DNA from: Clostridiales bacterium
GTDB lineage: Bacteria > Bacillota_A > Clostridia > Lachnospirales > Lachnospiraceae
Assembly: GCA_030154385.1 (NCBI GenBank)
Contig: JASKJZ010000094.1
Span: forward strand, 1 to 8,443
DNA: 8,443 bases
Direction of reading: 5' to 3'
Each line of letters opens with the position of its first letter. Position 1 is the first letter of the stretch. The notes below the pieces were generated by a model. It worked only from the letters and a program-made list of their open reading frames with translations. It did no database searches and was not told the origin of the DNA. Made by a program: the position numbers and the translations under genes. Shown here piece by piece: positions 1 to 6,846 of the stretch.

Positions 1-1157
1 TGATAAGCTTCCTGATAAACGAAAATCACTTGTTCTATGGTGGGCATCACGGGATTATCAAGCATACAAGCATCCTTAAGCGCCAGCCTTGCAAGACCTT
101 CAAAGTCCTTTGAATTTACCTGCAATTCCTTAAGCCCCTTTGTAATCCCTACCTCTTTTGCCAATGCTTCAATCGCCTGTATACTCCTCCCTACCACTTC
201 CATTTTATCATCAAACGAACTTGAAAGCTCTAATGCTTGCGCGATTTTTTTAAAATTACCTTCTGAATTTTTATCCCTTCCATTGAAACGCATGACATGC
301 GGCAGAAGCAGGGCATTACAGATTCCGTGCGGCAAATTATAGTGACCTCCCAGGGAATGTGCCATTGCATGCACCATTCCAAGTCCCGCATTCGAAAAAG
401 CCATGCCCGCCACATATTGTGCATAGGCCATCTGTTCTCTTGCGAGTAAATCCATGCCATCTTCTACTGCTCTCGGCAAATATTTTTTTATGGTCCGAAT
501 CGCCCATAAAGCATCTTTATCCGTCAACGGATTGGCTCTCTTTGAAAGCACCGCCTCAATCGCATGCGTCATTGCATCCATACCAGTGGCTGCGGTAAGT
601 CCTTTTGGCATACTGCACATTAACGCAGTATCATTAACTGCAATACGAACCTTGCAATTCGGATCCACCATACACATCTTGGTATGCCGCTTATGATCGG
701 TTACGATATAGAAGGTTGTAACTTCAGATCCCGTACCCGCGGTTGTGTTAACTGCAACAATCGGGAGCCCTGGAACTCGTGAACGGTTTGTTCCCTCATA
801 GTCGGCTACACTTCCACCATTTGCAAGTACAATGCTGACGGCCTTTGCCGTATCAATGGCAGAACCACCCCCCACCGCTACCAGCCAATCCACCTCTAAG
901 CTTTTTGCTGCCTCAATGCATTCATTGACCACCTCTATCGTCGGATTTGGCTGCACCTGATAGTAAATAGCGTATTCCATTCCTGCTAACAGCAATACCC
1001 CTCCGACCTGATTTGCTACCCCAGCTTCATATAAAAAGGAGTCTGTAACAATAAGGGCACGCTTTGCTTGTCTCTTTATTAGTTCCTCCGTCAAATTACT
1101 AAGGCATCCATAGCCAAAAAAACTGGTGGTGACTGCTTCCAAACGAATTTGTTTCAC
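1..1157 (-). CDS. Iron-containing alcohol dehydrogenase (3' end cut by window edge)
   Basis: Group III metal-dependent alcohol dehydrogenase, expected to reduce an aldehyde to its alcohol with NADH and so recycle NAD+ for the aldehyde dehydrogenase of the same operon. The frame is open from a GTG at 1157 to the left edge, 385 codons. The start is set by GGGAGG at 1165-1170, 7 bases upstream. Visible family marks are the nucleotide-binding GGGS at residues 96-99, followed by AIDTAK, and the metal ligands Asp194, His198 (GMDAMTHAIE), His263 and His277 (HAMAH...PHG). This spacing is the same as I recall for Zymomonas ADH2. The last visible residues (VIFVYQEAY) look like the usual C-terminal end, so probably only a few residues are missing. 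It lies 14 bases after the CoA-transferase-like beta gene. No encapsulation peptide is evident. The family call is firm; the substrate (acetaldehyde, propionaldehyde, 3-hydroxypropionaldehyde or other) is unknown. Confidence 0.93.
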   Translation of the reverse strand, partial: MKQIRLEAVTTSFFGYGCLSNLTEELIKRQAKRALIVTDSFLYEAGVANQVGGVLLLAGMEYAIYYQVQPNPTIEVVNECIEAAKSLEVDWLVAVGGGSAIDTAKAVSIVLANGGSVADYEGTNRSRVPGLPIVAVNTTAGTGSEVTTFYIVTDHKRHTKMCMVDPNCKVRIAVNDTALMCSMPKGLTAATGMDAMTHAIEAVLSKRANPLTDKDALWAIRTIKKYLPRAVEDGMDLLAREQMAYAQYVAGMAFSNAGLGMVHAMAHSLGGHYNLPHGICNALLLPHVMRFNGRDKNSEGNFKKIAQALELSSSFDDKMEVVGRSIQAIEALAKEVGITKGLKELQVNSKDFEGLARLALKDACMLDNPVMPTIEQVIFVYQEAY

Positions 1158-1171
1158 CCTCTCTCCTCCCT

Positions 1172-1891
1172 TCAAAATTCGATATTTCGATTGTCCTGTG
1201 GATCTATTTTTTTCAGAAGCATAAGCTCTTCTTTGGTAGGCTCCTTCGTCGTTACTATGCGATCATATATGACTGGAAATCCTGTATTTTCGATCACTTC
1301 TTCTAAACTAGAGGTTGGATGAATGCTCTCTAACATAAGTCTTCCCTCCCTCCAACAAAAGACGCATAGCGGTGTTACAATACGATCAATATTTCCTCTC
1401 GTCGTCACAAAATCGACTTTCTCTACAAAGGTGCGTTTGTCATGCTTGGTTCTCCAAATAATTGCTCGTTTTGCCGTTGGAATTAAAACCGCACTTCCTG
1501 CTCCACCTGGCATTCTTACCTTTGGCTTATGATAGTCGCCGATTACTGAGGCATTGACATTTCCCTGTGCATCAAACTGGATTCCGCTAAGAAAGGCTAC
1601 ATCAAGCCCCCCTCTCATCGAAAGATCAAACACCTCGGCTAAAGGAAAATAAGCGGTTGACTGCTCCAAAAGCTCGGAACCTGCACTGGTATAACTCTTT
1701 AGTCCTCTTGGTTTTGGATTTACTCCGCCAGGAATGTTTAGATGCACTGCATTTTTAGCATGCAAATTTTTGGCTAACAATAGCGCAATCATTGGCATAT
1801 GAGAGGATACTCCATGAAACACCAAGTCGCCATCCCGAATCAATCTTGCCATCGTACATACCATAATATCACTGATACGAATTTCTTCCAT
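1172..1891 (-). CDS. Glutaconate CoA-transferase-like beta subunit, catalytic Glu replaced
   Basis: Beta subunit of a class I CoA-transferase-like enzyme (GctB/IpdB branch), 239 residues, close to the usual length of about 240-270. The central and C-terminal parts match GctB well: DAQGNVNASVIGDYHKPK near residue 110-125, a GGAGS loop, DFVTTRGNID, and HPTSSLEEVIENTGF near the end. In glutaconate CoA-transferase the acyl group is carried by a beta-subunit glutamate (Glu54 in Acidaminococcus) in a VESG motif. Here the aligned segment is NIPGG at residues 52-56 and the glutamate position is Ile53. Normal transferase chemistry is therefore doubtful, and a hydrolase or lyase role like that of IpdAB is possible. 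ATG start with GGAGATGAGAG upstream; it starts 7 bases after the alpha gene stops, as expected for paired subunits. Fold and pairing are sure; the reaction is not. Confidence 0.85.
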   Translation of the reverse strand: MEEIRISDIMVCTMARLIRDGDLVFHGVSSHMPMIALLLAKNLHAKNAVHLNIPGGVNPKPRGLKSYTSAGSELLEQSTAYFPLAEVFDLSMRGGLDVAFLSGIQFDAQGNVNASVIGDYHKPKVRMPGGAGSAVLIPTAKRAIIWRTKHDKRTFVEKVDFVTTRGNIDRIVTPLCVFCWREGRLMLESIHPTSSLEEVIENTGFPVIYDRIVTTKEPTKEELMLLKKIDPQDNRNIEF

Positions 1892-1898
1892 TTTTCTC

Positions 1899-2708
1899 TC
1901 ATCTCCAATCTATCGCTTCCATCTGTTCCAAATATCCATTTAAATCGTTCTCACTTTTGCAGTCTTTAAAGGCAGATATCCCTTTTTTATCAATATCATA
2001 TGATGGATAGCAAGAGCAAGGAGCGGCACCTTTTTTCACCTGCACTACTGCTCTCACTAAAAATTGAGGAATCTGTGCCTTTTCCTTCGAAAAAGAAAAT
2101 TTATTTTCAGGCACAATTTTTTCCGTGGTAAGAATGACTCCTTTTGCCGCACGACTCATAATAATATCATCAAAAAGTGGTGGTTCGATATAGGCATTTC
2201 CATTTACATCTGCTTCATTTACATGAAGGAGCGCATAATCTGGACAAAGTGCCTTTACAACCGTGATTTCTTCGTTTGAAAAAGGATCTTGAATTCTGGC
2301 AAAATAAGAGTTTACCGAAATCAAATCGCTCACGATAAGTCCCCGAACTGGTAAAAATCCTACCCCCATGCTGGCAGCCCGAAGAGCCGATATCACCGTG
2401 TAGCAGGCATGCTCATTTCCTGCGACCTGTCCGCTTTGTACCGCTCTTCGATAATGATTCGCCAGAGAATATTCGCTCTCATAGCTTATAAATCCCGCAT
2501 CCACGCTATCCACGCAATTCGCCATGCATAGCAAGTCTACATCCATCGCGCCTGCCGTTTTTACAATCTTTAAATGTTTCTTTTTTTGCCTTGCAATTTC
2601 CCGAATCAAAGACATCGGTGCGCGGTGCAGCACATTTCCTCCAAGTGCCAGCATATCACCATCGTGAATGAGCCGAACTGCTTCGGATAACGTCATCTCT
2701 TTACTCAC
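1899..2708 (-). CDS. Glutaconate CoA-transferase-like alpha subunit
   Basis: Alpha subunit partner of the following gene, 269 residues, shorter than GctA (about 320) and nearer to IpdA-like proteins. Family marks: N-terminal MTLSEAVRLIHDGDMLALGG with the glycine turn that precedes the CoA-binding core, an ANHYRRAVQSG segment at about 83-93 matching the family's arginine-rich helix, FLPVRGL at about 118-124, and a late PSYDID motif near 237. Glu77 and Glu79 lie just before the RRA helix, in the region where IpdA-type enzymes carry a functional glutamate; this is a rough alignment by eye. The start is GTG, fixed by AGGAGG 8 bases upstream; the upstream flavoprotein gene ends 25 bases before it. 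Acting in the cytoplasm or BMC lumen, the pair should bind an acyl-CoA, but the substrate is unknown. No N-terminal targeting helix is apparent. Confidence 0.85.
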   Translation of the reverse strand: MSKEMTLSEAVRLIHDGDMLALGGNVLHRAPMSLIREIARQKKKHLKIVKTAGAMDVDLLCMANCVDSVDAGFISYESEYSLANHYRRAVQSGQVAGNEHACYTVISALRAASMGVGFLPVRGLIVSDLISVNSYFARIQDPFSNEEITVVKALCPDYALLHVNEADVNGNAYIEPPLFDDIIMSRAAKGVILTTEKIVPENKFSFSKEKAQIPQFLVRAVVQVKKGAAPCSCYPSYDIDKKGISAFKDCKSENDLNGYLEQMEAIDWR

Positions 2709-2733
2709 TGTATATTCCTCCTTCTAACGATTA

Positions 2734-4065
2734 TTATTTTGCTGCATTACAGGCAATGTGAATGGCATCCCAAACGCCTGCAAAGGGTGGTGCATAGACA
2801 AGATCTGTCATGCCAAGCTCATCACAGGTCATCTTCGCATGGATCGCAACCGCAAAGACATCCACTCGCAAAACGGCTCCTTTAAATCCACAGGTCTGTG
2901 CCCCAAGTAGTCGCTTGGTTTCTGCTTCGTAAATTAACTTGATTGAAATCGGTGTTGGGTCTGGATAGTATGCAGGATGGTCATTTGCCTTTATCAGAAC
3001 GGTTTTATATAAAATTCCCTTTCGTTTTGCATCTGCTTCGCTCATGCCTGTCCTCCCAAGCTCCAGATCACATACCTTGATTGCTGCCGAACCAAGCGCT
3101 CCTGTAAATTCTTGACTGGCTCCTGCTATATTTGCACCCGCGATGCGTCCACATTTGTTCGCAGTCGTCCCAAGCGCTAGATACGAATCCTCTTCTAAGC
3201 ATTCGTTGTATACCAAAATACAATCTCCTGCTGCATAGACATCCATAAGGGAGGTCTCTAGTTTTCGATTGACAAGGATAGCACCATTTTTTGCCCGCTT
3301 GATATCGGTGTTATCTAAAAATCCAGTTGCCGGACGTACACCAACGGCTACAATCACAAGCTCCGCTTCATAGCTTCCCTTATCCGTCACGACTTTTTCC
3401 ACCGCAATATTGCCTTCAAAGCTCTGTACTTTTTCGGCCAAATGTACGGTGACACCCTTTGATTCCAGCTCATACAGGGCAAGCTGAGCCATTTCCTCAT
3501 CAAAGGAGGTCAAAATACGATTTGCAGCCTCGATCACCCTTACCTTTTTCCCAAGATGTAAAAACGCTTCCGCACACTCAATTCCAATATAGCCGCCACC
3601 GACAATCACGACGTTTTCTACCTTTTCGGACTTTGCATATTCTCTTAAAAAAATACCCTCTTCTAAAGTCTTTAGCGCATGGACGCCAAGCAGATAGCTT
3701 TTCTCAAAAGGAGGCATCACCGCCTGTGCGCCTGTTGCGATCATAAGCTTGTCATACGAATCGACAAATTCAACATTTCGCTTTAAATCGCGAATCAAAA
3801 CTTCCTTCCTTTGTGGATCTACCGATAGCACCTCATGGTGTAAATGACACAAAATCCCGCTTTTTTCAAAGTCTTCCTTTTTTCTGGCAATCATTCGTCT
3901 GTAATCATCATTAAAATCTCCAACATAGTAGGGCAGCCCACAAGCGCCATAGGAGAGAAATCCTCCCTTTTCATATACCACAATCTGCGCCTCCTTGTTC
4001 ATTCGAACAATTTTTGAGGCACAAGACATTCCTGCTGCCACACCACCAATTACGATTACTTTCAT
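2734..4065 (-). CDS. CoA-disulfide reductase / NADH oxidase family flavoprotein
   Basis: FAD-dependent pyridine nucleotide-disulfide oxidoreductase of 443 residues, full length for the CoA-disulfide reductase/Nox group. The N-terminal FAD-binding segment is VIVIGGVAAGMSCASK. The single redox cysteine, Cys42, is in SYGACGLPYYVG. A second nucleotide-binding motif, VIVGGGYIGIECAEAF, sits near residue 155, and the C-terminal FAD contact AAGDC near 275. The dimerisation domain keeps the tyrosines linked to CoA-disulfide reduction (HPAYYP and YAPPF, Tyr424), which favours NAD(P)H-dependent reduction of CoA disulfides or persulfides over plain water-forming NADH oxidase. The gene starts 1 base after the binding-protein gene ends, and its GGAGG lies inside that gene, so the two are probably translationally coupled. 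In a metabolosome it could keep CoA thiols reduced or balance NADH. The exact activity is inference. Confidence 0.88.
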   Translation of the reverse strand: MKVIVIGGVAAGMSCASKIVRMNKEAQIVVYEKGGFLSYGACGLPYYVGDFNDDYRRMIARKKEDFEKSGILCHLHHEVLSVDPQRKEVLIRDLKRNVEFVDSYDKLMIATGAQAVMPPFEKSYLLGVHALKTLEEGIFLREYAKSEKVENVVIVGGGYIGIECAEAFLHLGKKVRVIEAANRILTSFDEEMAQLALYELESKGVTVHLAEKVQSFEGNIAVEKVVTDKGSYEAELVIVAVGVRPATGFLDNTDIKRAKNGAILVNRKLETSLMDVYAAGDCILVYNECLEEDSYLALGTTANKCGRIAGANIAGASQEFTGALGSAAIKVCDLELGRTGMSEADAKRKGILYKTVLIKANDHPAYYPDPTPISIKLIYEAETKRLLGAQTCGFKGAVLRVDVFAVAIHAKMTCDELGMTDLVYAPPFAGVWDAIHIACNAAK

Positions 4066-4066
4066 G

Positions 4067-5170
4067 CTATTCCTCCAACTTTTCTATTTCCCTTTGTGCC
4101 TCCTGCATTGCCTGTGCTGCCGTCTTTTCTCCACGAAATGCAGATGTTATTTTTTCATATAGAATACCGTTTTTTTCGCCTGCCAGGCAAATATCAGGAA
4201 GTGGTCTTGCACGTTCAAACATATTCATCTGACATAAATACCAAGGATAAATCCGAAGTCCTCTTTCATAGCTTGCACGTTTTACAGGTGCTCCGCTTTG
4301 CATTCCGGCTCTCCAGTCAATTTCCTCCGAATTTAGATAGGATAGAAACCGAAAGGCTTCCTCTTTTTTTGTAGAAGTCTCACAAACCGCAAAGGACCAG
4401 GTTACATTCCAGGCGGTCGTAAAGGTCGCAAACCCCATATCTTCTGGTTCGATACAGGCTTTATTCATTACACATCCCATCTGACCGCTCCAGGTCACCG
4501 CCATCGGAACCTCCTTCTTTTGAAGAAGCTGTTCAATCTCCTCATTTCCAAAGGTATGCGTACCTCCTATCGCCGCTCTCTTTAGCTCCAAATACAGGTT
4601 AAGACCGTCAATAATCTCTTGTTTTTCACACTGGATGTGTCCTGTGGCATCGTATACATCGATTCCTTTCCTTCGAAGAAACGGCAGCGCATCCGTAAAA
4701 ATTTCAGAAGGTGCTGCCTTCATTGCAATGGGATAACCCGCCAACGCAAGTTTTTTTGCTATAATTACGTATTCTTCTGGGGTAATACTAATACCTGGTA
4801 ACTCTCCCAGTACCTCCCTTACCAGGCTTTTCCGATAAACAATCATATGACCGTCACAAAAGGCAGGAGCAAGATAGTGCGCCCCCCTCCATTTCATTTC
4901 ATTGTCTATCATTGTAAGGTTATCTTCCGTCACATATTCAATTTTTGTCAAATATCCTTTTTCAATAAAATCACGTTTCCACAGATGACCTGCTACCATT
5001 ACAATATCATAGGCGGCTCTTCCCTTAAATGCATCCATCATCGTGTTAAAATAAGACTCCCATGGCACGATTTCCATCGTAACCCTTCCCTCATATCCAT
5101 CCAGCAAATTTTTTTCGACATAAGCATTTACGGCTGGATCACTCACTGCCAATACTTGCAATGTTTCCAC
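4067..5170 (-). CDS. Signal-less extracellular solute-binding-protein homolog (cytoplasmic)
   Basis: A 367-residue protein with the look of a family-1 (sugar-type) ABC solute-binding protein: an opening beta strand (ETLQVLAVSD), early SYFNTMMDAFKGRAAYDIVMVAG and an inner APAFCDGHMIVYRKSL, EEAFRFLSYLNSEE in the second lobe, and the usual C-terminal amphipathic helix (AAQAMQEAQREIEKLEE). It has no signal peptide, lipobox cysteine or hydrophobic N-terminus. The chosen start is GTG at 5170, 7 bases after GGGAGG (5178-5183). A TTG at 5185 in the same frame overlaps that ribosome binding site and is rejected, and a TAA at 5225-5227 closes the frame upstream. No permease or ATPase gene is near. It lies between the BMC shell genes and redox/CoA genes, so a ligand-binding, sensing or carrier role in the cytoplasm or compartment is inferred. 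The fold call is good, the function unknown. Confidence 0.82.
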   Translation of the reverse strand: METLQVLAVSDPAVNAYVEKNLLDGYEGRVTMEIVPWESYFNTMMDAFKGRAAYDIVMVAGHLWKRDFIEKGYLTKIEYVTEDNLTMIDNEMKWRGAHYLAPAFCDGHMIVYRKSLVREVLGELPGISITPEEYVIIAKKLALAGYPIAMKAAPSEIFTDALPFLRRKGIDVYDATGHIQCEKQEIIDGLNLYLELKRAAIGGTHTFGNEEIEQLLQKKEVPMAVTWSGQMGCVMNKACIEPEDMGFATFTTAWNVTWSFAVCETSTKKEEAFRFLSYLNSEEIDWRAGMQSGAPVKRASYERGLRIYPWYLCQMNMFERARPLPDICLAGEKNGILYEKITSAFRGEKTAAQAMQEAQREIEKLEE

Positions 5171-5177
5171 CTGTCTA

Positions 5178-5183
5178 CCTCCC
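5178..5183 (-). promoter_or_regulatory. Ribosome binding site that sets the start of the binding-protein homolog
   Basis: GGGAGG on the minus strand, 7 bases before the GTG at 5168-5170. The alternative in-frame TTG (5183-5185) overlaps this site and has no ribosome binding site of its own, so the GTG is the better start. The choice matters because it removes any doubt about a hidden signal peptide. Confidence 0.8.
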
Positions 5184-5191
5184 AAATGTGA

Positions 5192-5226
5192 AAGACCGCA
5201 TCTTATCCAAGGGAAGATGCGGTCTT
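5192..5226 (-). terminator. Perfect 13-bp hairpin between shell and enzyme genes (attenuator or processing element)
   Basis: Arms at 5192-5204 and 5214-5226 are exact reverse complements (AAGACCGCATCTT on the minus strand), with a 9-base loop at 5205-5213. It fills most of the only sizeable intergenic gap in the window, between the EutN/CcmL stop and the binding-protein start. The minus-strand continuation is TCACATTT, a weak U tract, so complete rho-independent termination is unlikely. Partial termination, RNase protection or processing that sets different levels for the upstream shell genes and downstream enzymes is more plausible. The structure is seen directly; its role is inference. Confidence 0.55.
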
Positions 5227-5243
5227 ATCCTATTTCTCTTCTA

Positions 5244-5495
5244 TCATTGCGGCGGCGCATCTACAATTCCTACTACAAAAGCATCAATTGGAGCCTGACG
5301 GTCTATGGCATATTGTGTCGTATCATCCGTTGTCACAAGCACCAGTTCGCCAATTCCCGCACCGATAGTATCTGCAGCAACAAATATCTGTGCTTTATTC
5401 CCATAATATGGTTCAATTAGTAATAGCTTGAACCCAACCAGATTACTGCATTTTCTGGTAGAGACGATATTTCCTTTTACGGTTCCTAATATCAT
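5244..5495 (-). CDS. EutN/CcmL-type BMC vertex protein (BMC-P pentamer)
   Basis: An 83-residue pentameric shell protein that caps the twelve vertices of the polyhedral compartment; 83-100 residues is normal for the family. Clear marks are the N-terminal GTVKGNIVSTRK strand and AADTIGAGIGELVLV in the middle, matching the family's VDxVGAGxGExVLV, followed by a C-terminal strand ending AFVVGIVDAPPQ. The start ATG overlaps the PduL stop as ATGA, and its ribosome binding site GGAGAAGG lies inside the PduL gene. Translational coupling is therefore expected and fits a low-copy vertex protein. It is the last gene before the hairpin, so it closes the shell block. Confidence 0.95.
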   Translation of the reverse strand: MILGTVKGNIVSTRKCSNLVGFKLLLIEPYYGNKAQIFVAADTIGAGIGELVLVTTDDTTQYAIDRQAPIDAFVVGIVDAPPQ

Positions 5496-6142
5496 AAAGC
5501 CTTCTCCAATCTTACCTTTTCGCCCTGACGGAGTAAAAAAGCATTTGCATCATCGGTGTCAATATGAAGATCCAAACGATAATTTGAATCCACACGTACG
5601 CTTACTTGTTCCATGGTTCCAGCCTTTGGGCCACTCACTTTTATCTTCACCATGTCTCCATTCAAAACTCCAAACCAAGCCGCATCCTCTGGGCTCATAT
5701 GAATATGCCGTTCGGCTATCATGACACCTTCCTTTAGTTCCAGCTCACCTTCTGGTCCCATCAGTCGTACCCCTGGTGTTCCTGCTATCTTACCCGAAGC
5801 CCTTACAGGCGGATTTACCCCCAGAATTCTGGCATCCGATGCAGAAACTTCTACCTGGCAAGCTGCTCTTACTGGTCCAAGGATTCGAACCTTTGAAAAG
5901 CTTCCAGCAGGTCCAATCACTTGCACCTGCTCATTGGCTGCATACTGACCTGGTTGACTGAGTGCTTTCATAACGGTAAGTGCATGGTCTTTACCAAACA
6001 AAATTGATACTGCTTCCAGGGTCAAGTGGACATGTCTTGCTGATATCCCCACTGGTACCAAGTATGGCTCTGCCTCTAGTTCACTTGCCAAATCCATAAC
6101 CATCTTCGTCACCTGTTCTACTTCTTTTTCGATACTCTTCAT
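5492..6142 (-). CDS. pduL: PduL-type phosphate acyltransferase (phosphotransacylase)
   Basis: Zinc-dependent phosphotransacylase that converts acyl-CoA and phosphate to acyl-phosphate and free CoA, recycling CoA inside the compartment and supplying acyl-phosphate for ATP synthesis by a kinase. It has 216 residues, the usual PduL length. Metal-binding motifs are present in both beta-barrel halves: SARHVHL (His37, His39), ERHIHMS (His146, His148) and DLHIDTDDANA (His193). Residues 1-22 (MKSIEKEVEQVTKMVMDLAS and on) form a likely amphipathic helix before the catalytic core, followed by a short Glu-rich linker. This resembles the encapsulation peptide of compartment-targeted PduL enzymes. ATG start with TGGAG upstream, 12 bases after the preceding shell gene; its stop overlaps the vertex gene start. 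The acyl chain (acetyl, propionyl or longer) cannot be read from sequence. Confidence 0.95.
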   Translation of the reverse strand: MKSIEKEVEQVTKMVMDLASELEAEPYLVPVGISARHVHLTLEAVSILFGKDHALTVMKALSQPGQYAANEQVQVIGPAGSFSKVRILGPVRAACQVEVSASDARILGVNPPVRASGKIAGTPGVRLMGPEGELELKEGVMIAERHIHMSPEDAAWFGVLNGDMVKIKVSGPKAGTMEQVSVRVDSNYRLDLHIDTDDANAFLLRQGEKVRLEKAL

Positions 6143-6154
6143 ATCAAAACTCCA

Positions 6155-6481
6155 TTACTTTAAATTTGGAAGAATGGATCCTATGTTGCCGTGCGGTCTT
6201 GGAATGACATGAACCGCGACAAGCTCTCCAAGTCTTGAAGCTGCCTCTTCCCCCGATTCAACGGCTGCCTTTACCGCTCCTACTTCTCCTTGTACCATAA
6301 CCGTTACCAAGCCAGAACCAATCTTTTCGGTTCCAATCAGTTCTACGTCTGCTGCTTTTAACATCGCATCAGCTGCTTCAATCGAAGCGGTAAGTCCTCT
6401 TGTCTCAATCATACCAAGTGCCGATAAATTTCGATATTCTTTCACGCTTGCTTTTGTTTCGGTTGTCTTTGCCTCTGCCAT
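6155..6481 (-). CDS. BMC-H shell protein with N-terminal extension (PduA/EutM-like)
   Basis: Hexameric shell protein of 108 residues. Residues 19-108 are a canonical BMC domain with [20 protein letters not shown], the pore loop KIGSGLV and the late VHVIPRPH. About 77 of 90 domain residues match the shell protein at 6847-7119, so they are paralogs. The difference is a charged, Thr/Lys/Glu-rich lead of 18 residues ([18 protein letters not shown]) that standard 90-95-residue BMC-H proteins lack. The ATG is supported by AGGAAAGAGGG just upstream, and no inner start has a ribosome binding site, so the extension is likely real. It should form facets with a small polar pore; the extension may line the pore mouth or contact cargo or cytoplasm. 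Confidence 0.94.
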   Translation of the reverse strand: MAEAKTTETKASVKEYRNLSALGMIETRGLTASIEAADAMLKAADVELIGTEKIGSGLVTVMVQGEVGAVKAAVESGEEAASRLGELVAVHVIPRPHGNIGSILPNLK

Positions 6482-6514
6482 CTTTTTCCCTCTTTCCTAT
6501 TTCATTATCACGTT

Positions 6515-6829
6515 TTAAGCCTGTTCCTTGATACGAAGCTTATCTTCCAGTAAATTCATCAATTTTATTACTTCTGGATGGGGATTACTGATGGTAATCG
6601 CTACCTTTACATTTTCATGCCCCACTTTTCGACCGGAGGCCTTCGCCGCTTCAATTGCTGCCTCTACCGAAGATGTCTTTCCCGAAACGACGCTATGCAC
6701 CATGCGCCCACCCAGCCTTTTATGGCAACTGATCAAATCTACCTTGGATGCTTTTAACATCTCATCCAAAACCACGACGGCATTGGAATAAAAATTTACT
6801 TCTACGACTCCGATTGCATCTACCTTCAC
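6515..6829 (-). CDS. Divergent BMC-H shell protein with basic pore loop
   Basis: Single BMC-domain protein of 104 residues. The opening AIGVVEVNFYSNAVVVLDEMLKA follows the BMC pattern, as does the SSVEAAIEAA helix. The pore-loop region is unlike its neighbours: CHKRLGGRMVHS at residues 35-46 instead of KIGSGLV, adding Lys37, Arg38 and Arg42 and a Cys35-His36 pair. The C-terminal signature is ISNPHPEV in place of VIPRPHSD, with a short charged tail (EDKLRIKEQA). Six-fold symmetry would put many positive charges at or near the pore, which could favour anions, but this is inference. The GTG start at 6829 has AAGGTG 9 bases upstream; a nearby ATG is out of frame. It sits between the two canonical paralogs with 17- and 33-base gaps, and probably assembles with them in the shell facets. 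Confidence 0.87.
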   Translation of the reverse strand: MKVDAIGVVEVNFYSNAVVVLDEMLKASKVDLISCHKRLGGRMVHSVVSGKTSSVEAAIEAAKASGRKVGHENVKVAITISNPHPEVIKLMNLLEDKLRIKEQA

Positions 6830-6846
6830 AACAAATCACACCTTAT

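Noticed and set aside
37..696. Plus-strand open frames opposite the alcohol dehydrogenase
   Set aside because: They are antisense shadows: no ribosome binding sites and no recognisable protein features, while the minus-strand frame carries all the catalytic motifs.
1172..2708. Assignment as steroid-degradation IpdAB
   Set aside because: The beta subunit resembles GctB more closely in its central and C-terminal motifs, and a BMC operon is not a steroid-degradation context; only the loss of the catalytic glutamate is shared.
4067..5185. Longer form of the binding-protein homolog starting at TTG 5185
   Set aside because: The TTG overlaps the GGGAGG that serves the GTG at 5170 and has no ribosome binding site of its own; the five extra residues add nothing to the fold.
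5192..5226. Strong rho-independent terminator ending the operon
   Set aside because: The stem is perfect but is followed by TCACATTT rather than a U run, and the next gene starts at once in the same direction, so at most partial termination is likely.
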